Position numbers and translations under genes: made by a program. From Candidatus Neomicrothrix parvicella RN1 (GTDB lineage: Bacteria > Actinomycetota > Acidimicrobiia > Acidimicrobiales > VFJN01), in contig CAMDIH010000013.1 in assembly GCA_945898515.1 (NCBI GenBank), positions 1 to 42,832 of the forward strand: 42,832 nt of DNA, in the 5' to 3' direction. Shown here one piece after another: positions 19,991-27,762 of the stretch (the stretch's first letter is position 1; every line of letters begins with the position of its first letter). The notes beneath the pieces are model-generated. The model was given only the letters and a program-made list of their open reading frames with translations. It did no database searches and was not told where the DNA came from.

Positions 19991-21046
19991 ATGGAAAGTC
20001 ACCGCCGCCCAGGTCGACGATGGGGAGCATTGCTGCTGTTGGTAGCCGTACTGGCGGCGTCATGCGGCCAGAGCGATCCGCCGACAGCCGAGAAGGCGCC
20101 ATCCACCACGGTGGGGCTTCGGGCCATCGCGTGCGAGGCAACCACCGAAGACCCGGTGCGTCTGCCCGATGCGCCCGATCAAGGCACCCTCACCGATGCC
20201 CTGGCTCGACCCGACGGGCAACTGGTGGCCATCGGAGATGTGCTGTGGGTTCGCCCCGCCGGGGAAACCACCTGGACTAGCCAGGCCCGCCCCGGCGGGC
20301 CGCAGGATGCACCGCAGGCCATGACCGAGGCCAATGGTGAGGTGTGGGTCGCTACCAGAGACAACTCCGTGACCGATGCTCCGTCCCGGATGTGGCGATC
20401 GAGCGACCTCGTCACCTGGACCGAAACTCCTTGGCGGTTGGATGGCCGTACCGGCGCCACCACGCTGAGCGCACTCGCCCATGACGGTGGCCGTTGGTAT
20501 GCCCTGAGCGGAGCGGTCGACGGCACCACCGCTGAGTTGGTCACCTCGTCTGATGGCCAGAACTGGACGAGGGCCAAGGTTGCCTCTTCCCCCGCCGTGG
20601 CGCCCGACGACAACAAGTTGATGGATTTGGAGGCCACCGCGGCGGGGGCGAGCGCAGTGGGGTTTGTGATTGGTAACCCCATCCGCCCGCTGCTGGCCGA
20701 CTGGCCAACCGACGAACCGCCCACTACCGAGATCCTCAACAATACCGACCTCGCCGATGTCCGCCTGTGGGGATTGACCACCCGCCCCGATGGGCGTGTG
20801 CTCCTGGCGGTGGATCGCATCCGACGCAATGATGCCGGCGCCGACGTTGGCTTCACCGCCGGCGTGTTGGAGCTGACCCCCGACGGCCAGTTCCAAGTCG
20901 TCAAGATTCTCCCCGGCACCGACCCGTATTACACCGCAACCGATCTGGTGGTGCTCGGCGATGAGGTGGTGGTCTTTGGCTCGACGGGAGCCGACCGGTC
21001 ATCACTGGTGCCGGTGACCTGGACCCTCTGCCTGGCCCCCACTTGA
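19991..21046 (+). CDS. predicted secreted lipoprotein with beta-propeller-like repeats
   Basis: This 351-residue protein has a lipoprotein signal: basic RRPGRRW, a hydrophobic stretch (LLLLVAVLAA) and an ASC lipobox with Cys at residue 25. It should be exported and lipid-anchored outside the cell. After a Pro/Thr-rich spacer come beta-rich repeats with SxDxxxW motifs (WRSSDLVTWTETP, SSDGQNWTRAK). These recall the Asp boxes of BNR/sialidase-type propellers, but no catalytic set is evident. It is the only rightward gene in a long leftward series, inserted between aroC and two accessory genes. I do not recognise the specific family. A sensor or binding role is possible, but function is unknown. 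Confidence 0.8.
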   Translation: MESHRRPGRRWGALLLLVAVLAASCGQSDPPTAEKAPSTTVGLRAIACEATTEDPVRLPDAPDQGTLTDALARPDGQLVAIGDVLWVRPAGETTWTSQARPGGPQDAPQAMTEANGEVWVATRDNSVTDAPSRMWRSSDLVTWTETPWRLDGRTGATTLSALAHDGGRWYALSGAVDGTTAELVTSSDGQNWTRAKVASSPAVAPDDNKLMDLEATAAGASAVGFVIGNPIRPLLADWPTDEPPTTEILNNTDLADVRLWGLTTRPDGRVLLAVDRIRRNDAGADVGFTAGVLELTPDGQFQVVKILPGTDPYYTATDLVVLGDEVVVFGSTGADRSSLVPVTWTLCLAPT

Positions 21047-21068
21047 CCATGGCCTCCGACGGGGTCCG

Positions 21069-22124
21069 CTACACGTAGAGGTGCTCGAACAGGCCCCAAC
21101 CGATCTGGTCGCCGATGGTGAACTTGGCCACCGAATCCACGATGCCGAACATGGCGGCGCGACCCGGCTCCGACGCCAGGTCGTAAACCTTGCCCTGCAC
21201 CTCCAGGTCCCCCTGATAGGCCCCGTGTTTCCAGCCATCTCCGTCGAAGCCGTAGCCCGTCCCCACTCCAATGTGCACGGGGAGCACCGGCTCCACCTGC
21301 ACCACGAGGTCCCCCAAGCCAAGGGTGCCTCCCTCCACCAGCCCGAACAGGCCCGGACCGTTGGCATTCCAGCGCAGATCGTGTTCGGCCCGACCCAGAA
21401 AATCGACGCGACCATCGGGCCAGAGCCGAACGGCTTCCTCCAGCACCCGGCTGCCGTTATCGCGCTCCTGGCAAATGAACACCAGGGCGTGGTCGGGCAT
21501 CCGGAAGGGGGCGTAGAGCCAGCGAAAGGCCCCGGCGGGATGGCTCGTGAGATTGCCGGGGGCCTCGGGTTCACCCACCGGCCGGATACCCCAGGAGCGG
21601 TCGCGGCTACCCCACCAATGGTCCGGGGTCACCTCCGAGCGATCGCCGTCCACGTCGATCCACCCACTCCATGAACCAAGTTGGGCGAAGCGGCAGGCAT
21701 CGAGGAAGGCGCGGCCGTTGGCGTTTCGATCTACGTGCGGGGGTTCCTGAAAGGCCGGGACATAGCCCTCCCAGGTGAGGTCGTAGGACAGACCATGTTC
21801 CGGGGCATCCAGAGTGCAACGCAGGGTCTTGAGCCCCTCCACCACCTCTACCGCGAACGGGCCGACCGACGTATCACCGCGGTGGCGACCTAGTTCACGC
21901 GAGGCCCGCACCACCCGATGCTCATCGCCGCGGCGCACCACCGCGAAGGCATCCTGCACCCCGAGATTGGGATACTGGCCCATGCCCATGACGAGAAACA
22001 TTTCGTCGGAACAGGGGTGGCAGTTGAAGTAATAGCGGTCGTAGAAGTTCCGGTCACTGGTGCCGGGTTGGCGAACCGGATGAGCGACTTGGTGGATCGG
22101 CAGGTCGTCGAGGGGCGAAAGCAT
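21069..22124 (-). CDS. conserved protein of unknown function, paired with a phosphotransferase
   Basis: The ATG at 22124 has a strong Shine-Dalgarno sequence (AAGGAG, five bases upstream) and gives 351 residues. The frame extends further upstream only as Pro/Arg-rich shadow. The protein has no signal peptide or membrane segment and is rich in Trp, Gly and Asp. Notable segments are TSDRNFYDRYYFN, MGQYPNLGVQDAFAVVRR, GSWSGWIDVDG and HWWGSRDRSWGIRPVGEP. They resemble actinobacterial proteins I recall under DUF7064/DUF7065, which often neighbour APH-type phosphotransferases, but that naming is tentative. The phosphotransferase gene ends 43 bases upstream, so the two are probably cotranscribed. 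It converges on the lipoprotein gene, 22 bases away. Function is unknown. Confidence 0.75.
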   Translation of the reverse strand: MLSPLDDLPIHQVAHPVRQPGTSDRNFYDRYYFNCHPCSDEMFLVMGMGQYPNLGVQDAFAVVRRGDEHRVVRASRELGRHRGDTSVGPFAVEVVEGLKTLRCTLDAPEHGLSYDLTWEGYVPAFQEPPHVDRNANGRAFLDACRFAQLGSWSGWIDVDGDRSEVTPDHWWGSRDRSWGIRPVGEPEAPGNLTSHPAGAFRWLYAPFRMPDHALVFICQERDNGSRVLEEAVRLWPDGRVDFLGRAEHDLRWNANGPGLFGLVEGGTLGLGDLVVQVEPVLPVHIGVGTGYGFDGDGWKHGAYQGDLEVQGKVYDLASEPGRAAMFGIVDSVAKFTIGDQIGWGLFEHLYV

Positions 22125-22167
22125 CAGATCTCCTTGGGGTGGTGTGTCACGAAAGCCGGGCCGTGGG

Positions 22168-23217
22168 TTAGGAACGCTCGGCGAGCATCTCGGCCAGCAA
22201 TCGGGTGCCGGTCTGGTCGAAGGCGGAATCGGCGGCACCGGGGAACACCCCACTCGCATCGAGGAGCATCATGACCCGCACCATCACCGAGGCGTAGCGG
22301 GCCGCCCCCAGGAGTTCGTACCACCCCAGATGGGCAGCGGAGTAGCCGCTGGCCTGCTCCCAACGGGCGATGGATTCAGCTCGACTGGGTAGCCCGGCGA
22401 GGCGCGGTACTTCGAAGGCCATGGTGTGATGACGGTCCAACAGGAGAAACCACGCCAGGTCTTGCACAGGGTCGCCATAGGTGACCATCTCCCAGTCCAA
22501 GACTGCGGCCACCTGTTGATGCTCGTCGAAGATCATGTTGCCAATGCGCGAGTCGCCCCAGCACAGAGCGGGCCGCTCGGGCGCGGGGGGAAGGGAAGCT
22601 TCGAGGATCGCAAAGGCTTCATCCACTACCGGATAGGGCACATCCCCGCCGGCGAACCGGCGGTACTCCCGATCGAGTTCCAACTGCCGAGCTGGCGAAA
22701 CCAGGGCGAGCCACTCGAGCCCCAACGCCTCAACCTCAAGCCGGTGGATGGCGGCCATCGCATCCAAGCCGCTCTCCCATACCCGGCGTTGGCCGGGGCC
22801 GTCGAGGGCGTGCATCCATCCTTCGCCGTGATAGCCGGGGTTGTCGGCGGGTACCTCGCCCGCCACGCGATCCATGCACACGAAGCGTGCTCCGAGCACC
22901 GTCGTGTCCTGCTCGAACCAGCGCACCCTGGGCACCGCCACGCTTCCTTCTGCCCCCAGCGCCTGCATCACCGAAACCTGCGCATCGAAAGCGGTGGCGG
23001 GGAACACGGTGTGGCCGGTGGGTTCCACCCGAATGGCGAGGGGATGCACCTCACCCTGCCACTGCGCGTCAAACAGCAAGGTCTCGTTGGAGAACCCCGA
23101 CAAACCCGGGATCGAAACCTCCCCCACCGTTACGGCGGTGGCCCCGGTGCGCGCTTCGAGCCAGGCCGCCAGGTGGGCCCGGGTGAGGCTTGGGTCGCGT
23201 TCGGTAGACACTGCCAC
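22168..23217 (-). CDS. APH-family phosphotransferase
   Basis: The protein belongs to the aminoglycoside phosphotransferase/choline kinase fold. I chose the GTG at 23217, with AGGAG seven bases upstream, giving 349 residues; the frame stays open to 23298 without support. The catalytic loop reads CWGDSRIGNMIF: the usual His before Gly-Asp is Trp, as I recall for many actinobacterial members near acyl-CoA genes. The Asp and Asn remain. The metal-binding DWE follows in VLDWEMVTYGDPVQDLAWF. The N-terminal GFSNETLLFDA is the nucleotide-binding loop region. The substrate is unknown, and the context does not suggest antibiotic resistance. A 49-base repeat of the neighbouring gene's 3' end lies just upstream. 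Confidence 0.85.
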   Translation of the reverse strand: MAVSTERDPSLTRAHLAAWLEARTGATAVTVGEVSIPGLSGFSNETLLFDAQWQGEVHPLAIRVEPTGHTVFPATAFDAQVSVMQALGAEGSVAVPRVRWFEQDTTVLGARFVCMDRVAGEVPADNPGYHGEGWMHALDGPGQRRVWESGLDAMAAIHRLEVEALGLEWLALVSPARQLELDREYRRFAGGDVPYPVVDEAFAILEASLPPAPERPALCWGDSRIGNMIFDEHQQVAAVLDWEMVTYGDPVQDLAWFLLLDRHHTMAFEVPRLAGLPSRAESIARWEQASGYSAAHLGWYELLGAARYASVMVRVMMLLDASGVFPGAADSAFDQTGTRLLAEMLAERS

Positions 23218-23272
23218 TTCGGGGCTCCTCCCTGGCGGTCGCTGTGAAGAGATATACGGCGTTCGGTCTAGT

Positions 23273-23370
23273 TCAACCCCGGAGACCGACCGCGCCAAGC
23301 AGCACCACGTAGCACCCTAGGTCAACCCCGGAGACCGACCGCCCCAAGCAGCACCACGTAGCACCCCAGG
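23273..23370 (-). repeat. 49-bp tandem duplication of the prepilin peptidase 3' end
   Basis: Two adjacent 49-bp copies (23273-23321 and 23322-23370) differ at two positions only. The right-hand copy encodes the last residues and stop of the prepilin peptidase. The left-hand copy lies after the stop, in the gap before the phosphotransferase gene. Because 49 is not a multiple of three, the second copy is not an in-frame extension. Confidence 0.9.
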
Positions 23371-24098
23371 GCCAGGGCCGGTCCAAACGGAAAGGCACCC
23401 CAAGTCCGGGTGACGATTTGTGCCACCAGGCCGAACACCACACCGAAGGCGCAACCCAACATCAAGGCGTAGAGCACCAGCCGCATCGGGCCCACCACGG
23501 GGTAGAGCGAAGTCCAGCCCAGCCACCCGAGATAGAGCCCCATGAGGAGAGCCAATTTCACATCTCCGAATCCCATGCCGCGCGGATACACGACGTGCGG
23601 CAGGAACAGCAGGAGGAAATAACCAACGCTGCCGGCCAGCGCTGCTTTGAACGGGCCCAAATCGCCTCGGTACCAGGAGATGGCCAACAAGAGCGGAAGG
23701 GCCAGCGCCAGAGTGGGGAAGGTGATCCGATCCGGAATACGCAACAACTGAAGATCGATCACCGACACGGTGATCAGTGAGGCCGTGAGGACCAGCAAGG
23801 GGATCAGTTCCAGGGAGGGGTACTGCACCGCCATGGTCGCAAAGGCCGCCACGGTCACCAGTTCCACGGCGAGCCACCGCCGGGGCAAGGGACCCTGCGC
23901 CGGGCGGCCGGCGCGAAGTAACCACGGTTGGGCCGGTATCCCCAGCCAGGACACCGGTACCGCCGTTTCACCTTCTCGCTCCCCGTGGAGCGGCACCCGC
24001 GAGGGCACCCGGTCGATGAGCACATTCAGGACCGGGGCCACCAGGAACCCGACCAGGCCCGCCGCTAGCACCACGGTTGTAGTTGCATCCATTGCCAT
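23322..24098 (-). CDS. type IV prepilin peptidase (A24), Cys-less form
   Basis: This integral membrane aspartic protease of 258 residues cleaves type IV pilin-like signal peptides. The two catalytic aspartates are D115 in SVIDLQLLRIPDRI and D179 in GMGFGDVKLALLMG. Six or more hydrophobic segments are visible. The cytoplasmic loop that carries a CxxC zinc site in bifunctional enzymes has no cysteines here (WLGIPAQPWLLRAGRP), so zinc binding is lost and methylation is doubtful. I chose the ATG at 24098 because TAGGTT lies seven bases upstream; TTG at 24104 or ATG at 24092 are alternatives. It follows the PilT-like gene by 24 bases. A prepilin peptidase between aroE and aroC is also known in mycobacteria. 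Confidence 0.9.
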   Translation of the reverse strand: MAMDATTTVVLAAGLVGFLVAPVLNVLIDRVPSRVPLHGEREGETAVPVSWLGIPAQPWLLRAGRPAQGPLPRRWLAVELVTVAAFATMAVQYPSLELIPLLVLTASLITVSVIDLQLLRIPDRITFPTLALALPLLLAISWYRGDLGPFKAALAGSVGYFLLLFLPHVVYPRGMGFGDVKLALLMGLYLGWLGWTSLYPVVGPMRLVLYALMLGCAFGVVFGLVAQIVTRTWGAFPFGPALALGCYVVLLGAVGLRG

Positions 24099-24105
24099 GA
24101 CCAAG

Positions 24106-24111
24106 AACCTA
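24106..24111 (-). promoter_or_regulatory. leaderless -10 element before prepilin peptidase
   Basis: TAGGTT on the minus strand ends seven bases before the ATG at 24098, within the short gap after the PilT-like gene. No good Shine-Dalgarno sequence is present. Confidence 0.4.
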
Positions 24112-24122
24112 ACGAACCGGTC

Positions 24123-25712
24123 TCAGGCGTCGAGACTGGAGGTGAGATAGCGCAGTTCGTTGGGGTCCACGGCCCGATCGGCGGCGTCGTTCACCGTCAC
24201 GTGGCCCTCGATCACCAACTGGGCCAGCGACTGATCCATCGTGCGCATTCCCATCGCTGGCCCCCCGAGCATGGCCTTCACCAAGTTGCCATGGTCGCCC
24301 TCACGGATACAACGGACCACCTCCGCGGTGGGCTTCATCACTTCAGTGGCCAGGGCGAACCCTCCGTCAATCGCCGGCACCAACTGCTGCACCACGATGC
24401 CGCGCAGGGTCGTGGCCAACTGGAGTCGTACCTGGACCTGCTGATCGGCCGGAAAGATGTCGACCAAGCGCTCCAGCGTCTTGACCGTATCGAGGGTGCG
24501 GAGGGTGGCCATCACGAGATGGCCCGTCTCCGCGGCGGCGAGCACATGGCGCACGGTGGCGACATCGGGGATCTCCCCCACCACCAGAACATCGGGATCC
24601 TGCCGGAGCGAATAGCGCAGACCCGATTCGAACGTAGCGGTGTCCTCCCCTACCTCGCGCTGATTCACGATGGCGGCCCGGTGTTTGTGAAGAAACTCGA
24701 TCGGTTGTTCCACCGTGAGGATGTGACAGGCGCGGGCCCGGTTGATGCGGTCGACCAAGGAGGCCATGGTGGTGCTTGTCCCGGAGCCGTGCGGCCCGCA
24801 TACCAGCACCAGCCCTTTGGTGTGGTCGGCCCATCGGATCACGTCGTCGGGCAGACCGAGGTCCTCGGCGGAAGGAATCTCCGCCGGCACCAACCGCAGG
24901 ACCGCCCCCACGGAGTCGCGTTGAACGAACGCCGATACGCGGAACCGGCCGCGTCCGGGGATGGCGTGGGAGGTGGCCAACTCGCCCTCGGCCAGGAAGC
25001 GTTCGCGTTGCTTTTCCGTGAACATGCCGAGCACCAAACGCCGCACCTCGGAGCCGTTGAGCGGCGCCATGTTCGCCATCCGGCAGAGTTCGCCTTGCAC
25101 CCGCACCGCCGGCGGGGCACCCACCGTCAGGTGGAGATCAGAGCCGCCGGTGGCCAGCACTTGATCCAATAGATCGTTGAGTTGCAAACCGGATGACCCC
25201 GGCGTTGCGGTCGTAGGGGTGGGCGCGCTCGCCTCCTCGGATCCTGATCCATCGGGCTGGCCGACGCCATAGATCTGCTCGACGAGGGCCAGTAGGTCGG
25301 CCCGCACCGCCACCGCCGGGAGAATGGGCACCCCCAACAACTCGGCGAGCGCGGCCACGGTCGGCTCGTCGCCGGGGTCTTCCATCGCCACGAGGAGACC
25401 GGCGGCGCGCCGTTCCAGCACCACGGCAAGATGGCGACGGGCAAACGCTTCGGGCACGAGCCCCCATACATCGGGCAGGATCGACCTCTCGACGAGGTCG
25501 ACGTAAGGGACCCCAAGTTCACTGGCCACCGCGGCCATGAGATCCTGCTCACTCACGAGCTGATCGATCATCAACAGATTGCTCAGATGGACGCTGTCGC
25601 GGGCCTCACGGGCCAGAAGTTCGTCGAGGGCATCGCGGGAGAGCACGCGCCGAGCCACCAAGAACTCACCGAGTCGTCGAGAAGAAATACGCATCGTCAA
25701 ACCATGCCCCAT
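24123..25712 (-). CDS. PilT-like ATPase with MshEN-type N-domain and degenerate motifs
   Basis: The 529-residue protein joins an N-terminal GspE/MshE-like domain (residues 10-148, LGEFLVARRVLSRDALDELL to LLALVEQIYG) to a PilT-type secretion ATPase (175-529). The link is Pro/Thr-rich (159-172). The core has ATPase landmarks with key substitutions. Walker A reads GPHGSGTST, so the Lys is Thr312. The Asp box reads LTVEQPIEF, with Gln336 for Asp. Walker B reads DPDVLVVGEIPD. The His box reads ATLRTLDT, with Arg for His. VNQREVG and the C-terminal CIREGDHGNLVKAM are normal. ATP hydrolysis is therefore doubtful; a structural or regulatory role is plausible. ATG codons at 25712 and 25694 are both possible starts. 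It lies between the DUF4388 gene and the prepilin peptidase. Confidence 0.88.
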   Translation of the reverse strand: MGHGLTMRISSRRLGEFLVARRVLSRDALDELLAREARDSVHLSNLLMIDQLVSEQDLMAAVASELGVPYVDLVERSILPDVWGLVPEAFARRHLAVVLERRAAGLLVAMEDPGDEPTVAALAELLGVPILPAVAVRADLLALVEQIYGVGQPDGSGSEEASAPTPTTATPGSSGLQLNDLLDQVLATGGSDLHLTVGAPPAVRVQGELCRMANMAPLNGSEVRRLVLGMFTEKQRERFLAEGELATSHAIPGRGRFRVSAFVQRDSVGAVLRLVPAEIPSAEDLGLPDDVIRWADHTKGLVLVCGPHGSGTSTTMASLVDRINRARACHILTVEQPIEFLHKHRAAIVNQREVGEDTATFESGLRYSLRQDPDVLVVGEIPDVATVRHVLAAAETGHLVMATLRTLDTVKTLERLVDIFPADQQVQVRLQLATTLRGIVVQQLVPAIDGGFALATEVMKPTAEVVRCIREGDHGNLVKAMLGGPAMGMRTMDQSLAQLVIEGHVTVNDAADRAVDPNELRYLTSSLDA

Positions 25713-25738
25713 ACCACCCGCAGGCGTTGGTGATGCCC

Positions 25739-26821
25739 TTAGCTCTTCACCGACGAGAGGAACTTCACCAACATGCCGCGACTAGGCGACACCTCGCTGA
25801 CTTCGGGCTCATCGCCGTCGGCTTGCGCCTCGTCCGCCGTCGCCAGGAGAACCGCTTCGGCTGCCTGGGGGGAGAGTTGGGCAAGTTGCCGCGTGATGTC
25901 GTCGGGGTCGGCCTTATCGCCCTGGCTGGCGCGTAACCCCGGAAAGGCCTCGGCCGGATCTAGCAACTCATCTTCCACGGTGTCATAGGACTGAGCCGGG
26001 GCGAGGCTGGGGAACTCCATGGGCACGAAGCGCTCCGATTCGGGCAGGTCGGGGGCCACCGTCCGGGCGGGACGAGCGACGGCTTGGGGAGCCGGCACCG
26101 TCGGTACCGGAACCGGAATCGGATCGGCAACCAACGTCGGAACCGGAATCGGATCGGCAACCAACGTCGGAACCGGAATCGGATCGGCAACCAACGTCGG
26201 AACCGGAATCGGATCGGCAACCAACGTCAGGGCCGGAGCCATCTCGGGGGCGTCCGGGGTGACCAGCACGGGAGCAGCCGGATCCACCGCCAGGATCCCC
26301 AACTCCACGAGTTCCTTGATGTTTCGAGAAGCCGCCACTTCACTGAGCTCAAGTGTGTCGGCCACTGCGTGCATCGTGGCGCCACTGGCCACCGCCACGA
26401 TGGCATCCCACCGGGGTTGAGTGATCACGATCTCCTCGCCCGGGAGCACCTTGGCGAGTCGAACCCAAACATCCATCGAGGGCACCACAGTCTGGATCTC
26501 CCGCCATTCGCCCAGGAGTGCCTCCGCGTCTTGCAGGAGCGTCATCACGTCCTGACCGAGGCTGGGGCCGTCGTGGGTGGCCTCCGGATCGAAACTGAAC
26601 TCGCCGTTGTCGAAGCGAAGCAATTCGAACAGCCCGGCCACCGGTTCGCTGGACTGGGGGGCGTGGGGTACCTCTAGGGCCGACACGGTGCCGTCGCTCA
26701 CCCACACACTTCCGCTGCCGCGTTCCCCACTGAGGCGGAGGCAACCGGTCTTCTTCGCAGTGGCGAGCAGAGCCAGTACGTCGGGAAGAGCAAAGGTGTC
26801 GAGCGTCCCCTGAAGAGCCAC
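25739..26821 (-). CDS. DUF4388-type protein with repeat linker
   Basis: The GTG at 26821 has AGGAG five bases upstream and gives 360 residues starting VALQGTLDTFALPDVLALL. The N-terminal 105 or so residues match the DUF4388 pattern (LLATAKKTGCLRLSG, GSVWVSDGTVSALE, LLRFDNGEFSFDP). I recall this domain from proteins tied to motility and polar signalling in myxobacteria and cyanobacteria. A helical region follows (WDAIVAVASGATMHAVADTL, then ELSEVAASRNIKELVELGIL) that looks like a winged helix. Next comes a linker with four copies of TLVADPIPVP, then an acidic C-terminal part ending in SRGMLVKFLSSVKS. It is the first gene of a three-gene pilus-like set. Function is unknown; a regulator of the PilT-like partner is a guess. 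Confidence 0.75.
   Translation of the reverse strand: MALQGTLDTFALPDVLALLATAKKTGCLRLSGERGSGSVWVSDGTVSALEVPHAPQSSEPVAGLFELLRFDNGEFSFDPEATHDGPSLGQDVMTLLQDAEALLGEWREIQTVVPSMDVWVRLAKVLPGEEIVITQPRWDAIVAVASGATMHAVADTLELSEVAASRNIKELVELGILAVDPAAPVLVTPDAPEMAPALTLVADPIPVPTLVADPIPVPTLVADPIPVPTLVADPIPVPVPTVPAPQAVARPARTVAPDLPESERFVPMEFPSLAPAQSYDTVEDELLDPAEAFPGLRASQGDKADPDDITRQLAQLSPQAAEAVLLATADEAQADGDEPEVSEVSPSRGMLVKFLSSVKS
26111..26228 (-). repeat. 30-bp tandem repeat, nearly four copies
   Basis: A 30-bp unit beginning AACCGGAATCGGATCGGCAA on the plus strand recurs at 26111, 26141, 26171 and 26201. The first three copies are identical and the last is cut short by two bases. It encodes the ten-residue repeat TLVADPIPVP in the DUF4388 protein. 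Because the unit is in frame, copy-number changes would alter linker length without breaking the gene. Confidence 0.97.
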
Positions 26822-26894
26822 AATGTCTCCTGTGTCGATGAATGTTCTCCTAGTTATCGGCAGGATTTCCCGGGAACTCAAGCCCAACTTTCCT
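26822..26894 (-). promoter_or_regulatory. intergenic region with 10-bp palindrome before DUF4388 gene
   Basis: This 73-base gap after aroE holds the perfect palindrome TTCCCGGGAA (26867-26876), an AT-rich TAACTA downstream that could be a -10, and the AGGAG of the DUF4388 gene. It could be the promoter and operator of the pilus-like cassette. No regulator is identified. Confidence 0.35.
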
Positions 26895-27752
26895 CTAGCC
26901 AGGCCGGCGCTGGCCCAGCGCCGTACTCGCCGCTAGCCGCATGGCCGCCAGGGGCGGTTCTTCACCGGTCCAGGCCCGGAAGGCGTGCGCCGCCTGGTAC
27001 ACCAGCATGCCAAGGCCATGCACACTGCGCAGGCCCTGCGCGGTGGCGGCCACCATGAGGGGAGTCGGGGCCGGGTGGTACACGAGATCGAACACCACCT
27101 GACCGGGGGCGAGCAGGGTGACATCGAACGGGAGCGGCTCCGGCCGACCCCCCGGGGCGGCCCCGAGCCCCATTCCAAGCGGGGTGGCGTTCACCACCAG
27201 GCTCGCCTCGGCCAGATCGGTCATGCTCCCCACGCGGGCAGAGTGACCAGCGATGACAGCGGCGCGCTCGGCGGCGGGGGCCGATCGGTTCACGATGGTC
27301 ACCCGAGCCCCCGCCTGGGCCAGGGCGCGGGCCACGGCACGCCCGGCTCCCCCAGCTCCCACCACCACACAGGCTTGCCCCTCGATCTCGATGCCTTCGT
27401 CGATCCGCAGCGCATCCAGAAATCCAGCACCGTCGGTGTTGTCGCCGTGGAGCGCGCCGGCGCGCTGGGTCACACAGTTGGCCGCCCCCAGCAACGCCGC
27501 GTCTTCCGAGATGCTGTCGAGGGCGGGGAGAATGGCCGCCTTATGGGGCATCGTCACCGACACGCCCTCGATCCCCAGCGCCCGCAGTGCCTCCATGGCG
27601 CCGGTCGCCCTTCCCTCGGGTACCTCGAAAGCAAGGTAGGCCCAGTCCATGCCGGAGGCCACAAAGGCTGCGTTGAACATCACCGGCGATAGGGAATGGC
27701 GGATCGGAGACCCGATCACCCCGGCGGTGCGGGTTCGGCCGGTGAGCGTCAC
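26895..27752 (-). CDS. aroE: shikimate dehydrogenase
   Basis: AroE reduces 3-dehydroshikimate to shikimate with NADPH. Features are the shikimate-binding HSLSPVMFNAAF, the catalytic Lys in VSVTMPHKAAI, NTDGAGFLDAL, and the dinucleotide fold VVVGAGGAGRAVARAL followed by NRS. The C-terminus has the Gln in GMLVYQAAHAF. I chose the GTG at 27752 (285 residues) because AGGAG lies seven bases upstream. An ATG at 27776 would overlap mltG and lacks a ribosome binding site. It sits ten bases after mltG, away from the aroC block but on the same strand. Confidence 0.95.
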   Translation of the reverse strand: MTLTGRTRTAGVIGSPIRHSLSPVMFNAAFVASGMDWAYLAFEVPEGRATGAMEALRALGIEGVSVTMPHKAAILPALDSISEDAALLGAANCVTQRAGALHGDNTDGAGFLDALRIDEGIEIEGQACVVVGAGGAGRAVARALAQAGARVTIVNRSAPAAERAAVIAGHSARVGSMTDLAEASLVVNATPLGMGLGAAPGGRPEPLPFDVTLLAPGQVVFDLVYHPAPTPLMVAATAQGLRSVHGLGMLVYQAAHAFRAWTGEEPPLAAMRLAASTALGQRRPG

Positions 27753-27762
27753 ACCACTGCTC

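Noticed and set aside
22168-23217. Phosphotransferase as an antibiotic-resistance gene
   Set aside because: Fold membership alone does not indicate drugs as substrate; the catalytic-loop Trp variant and the partner gene point to a housekeeping or lipid-related subfamily.
26111-26228. 30-bp repeats as a CRISPR array
   Set aside because: The copies are directly adjacent with no spacers, and they encode an in-frame peptide repeat.
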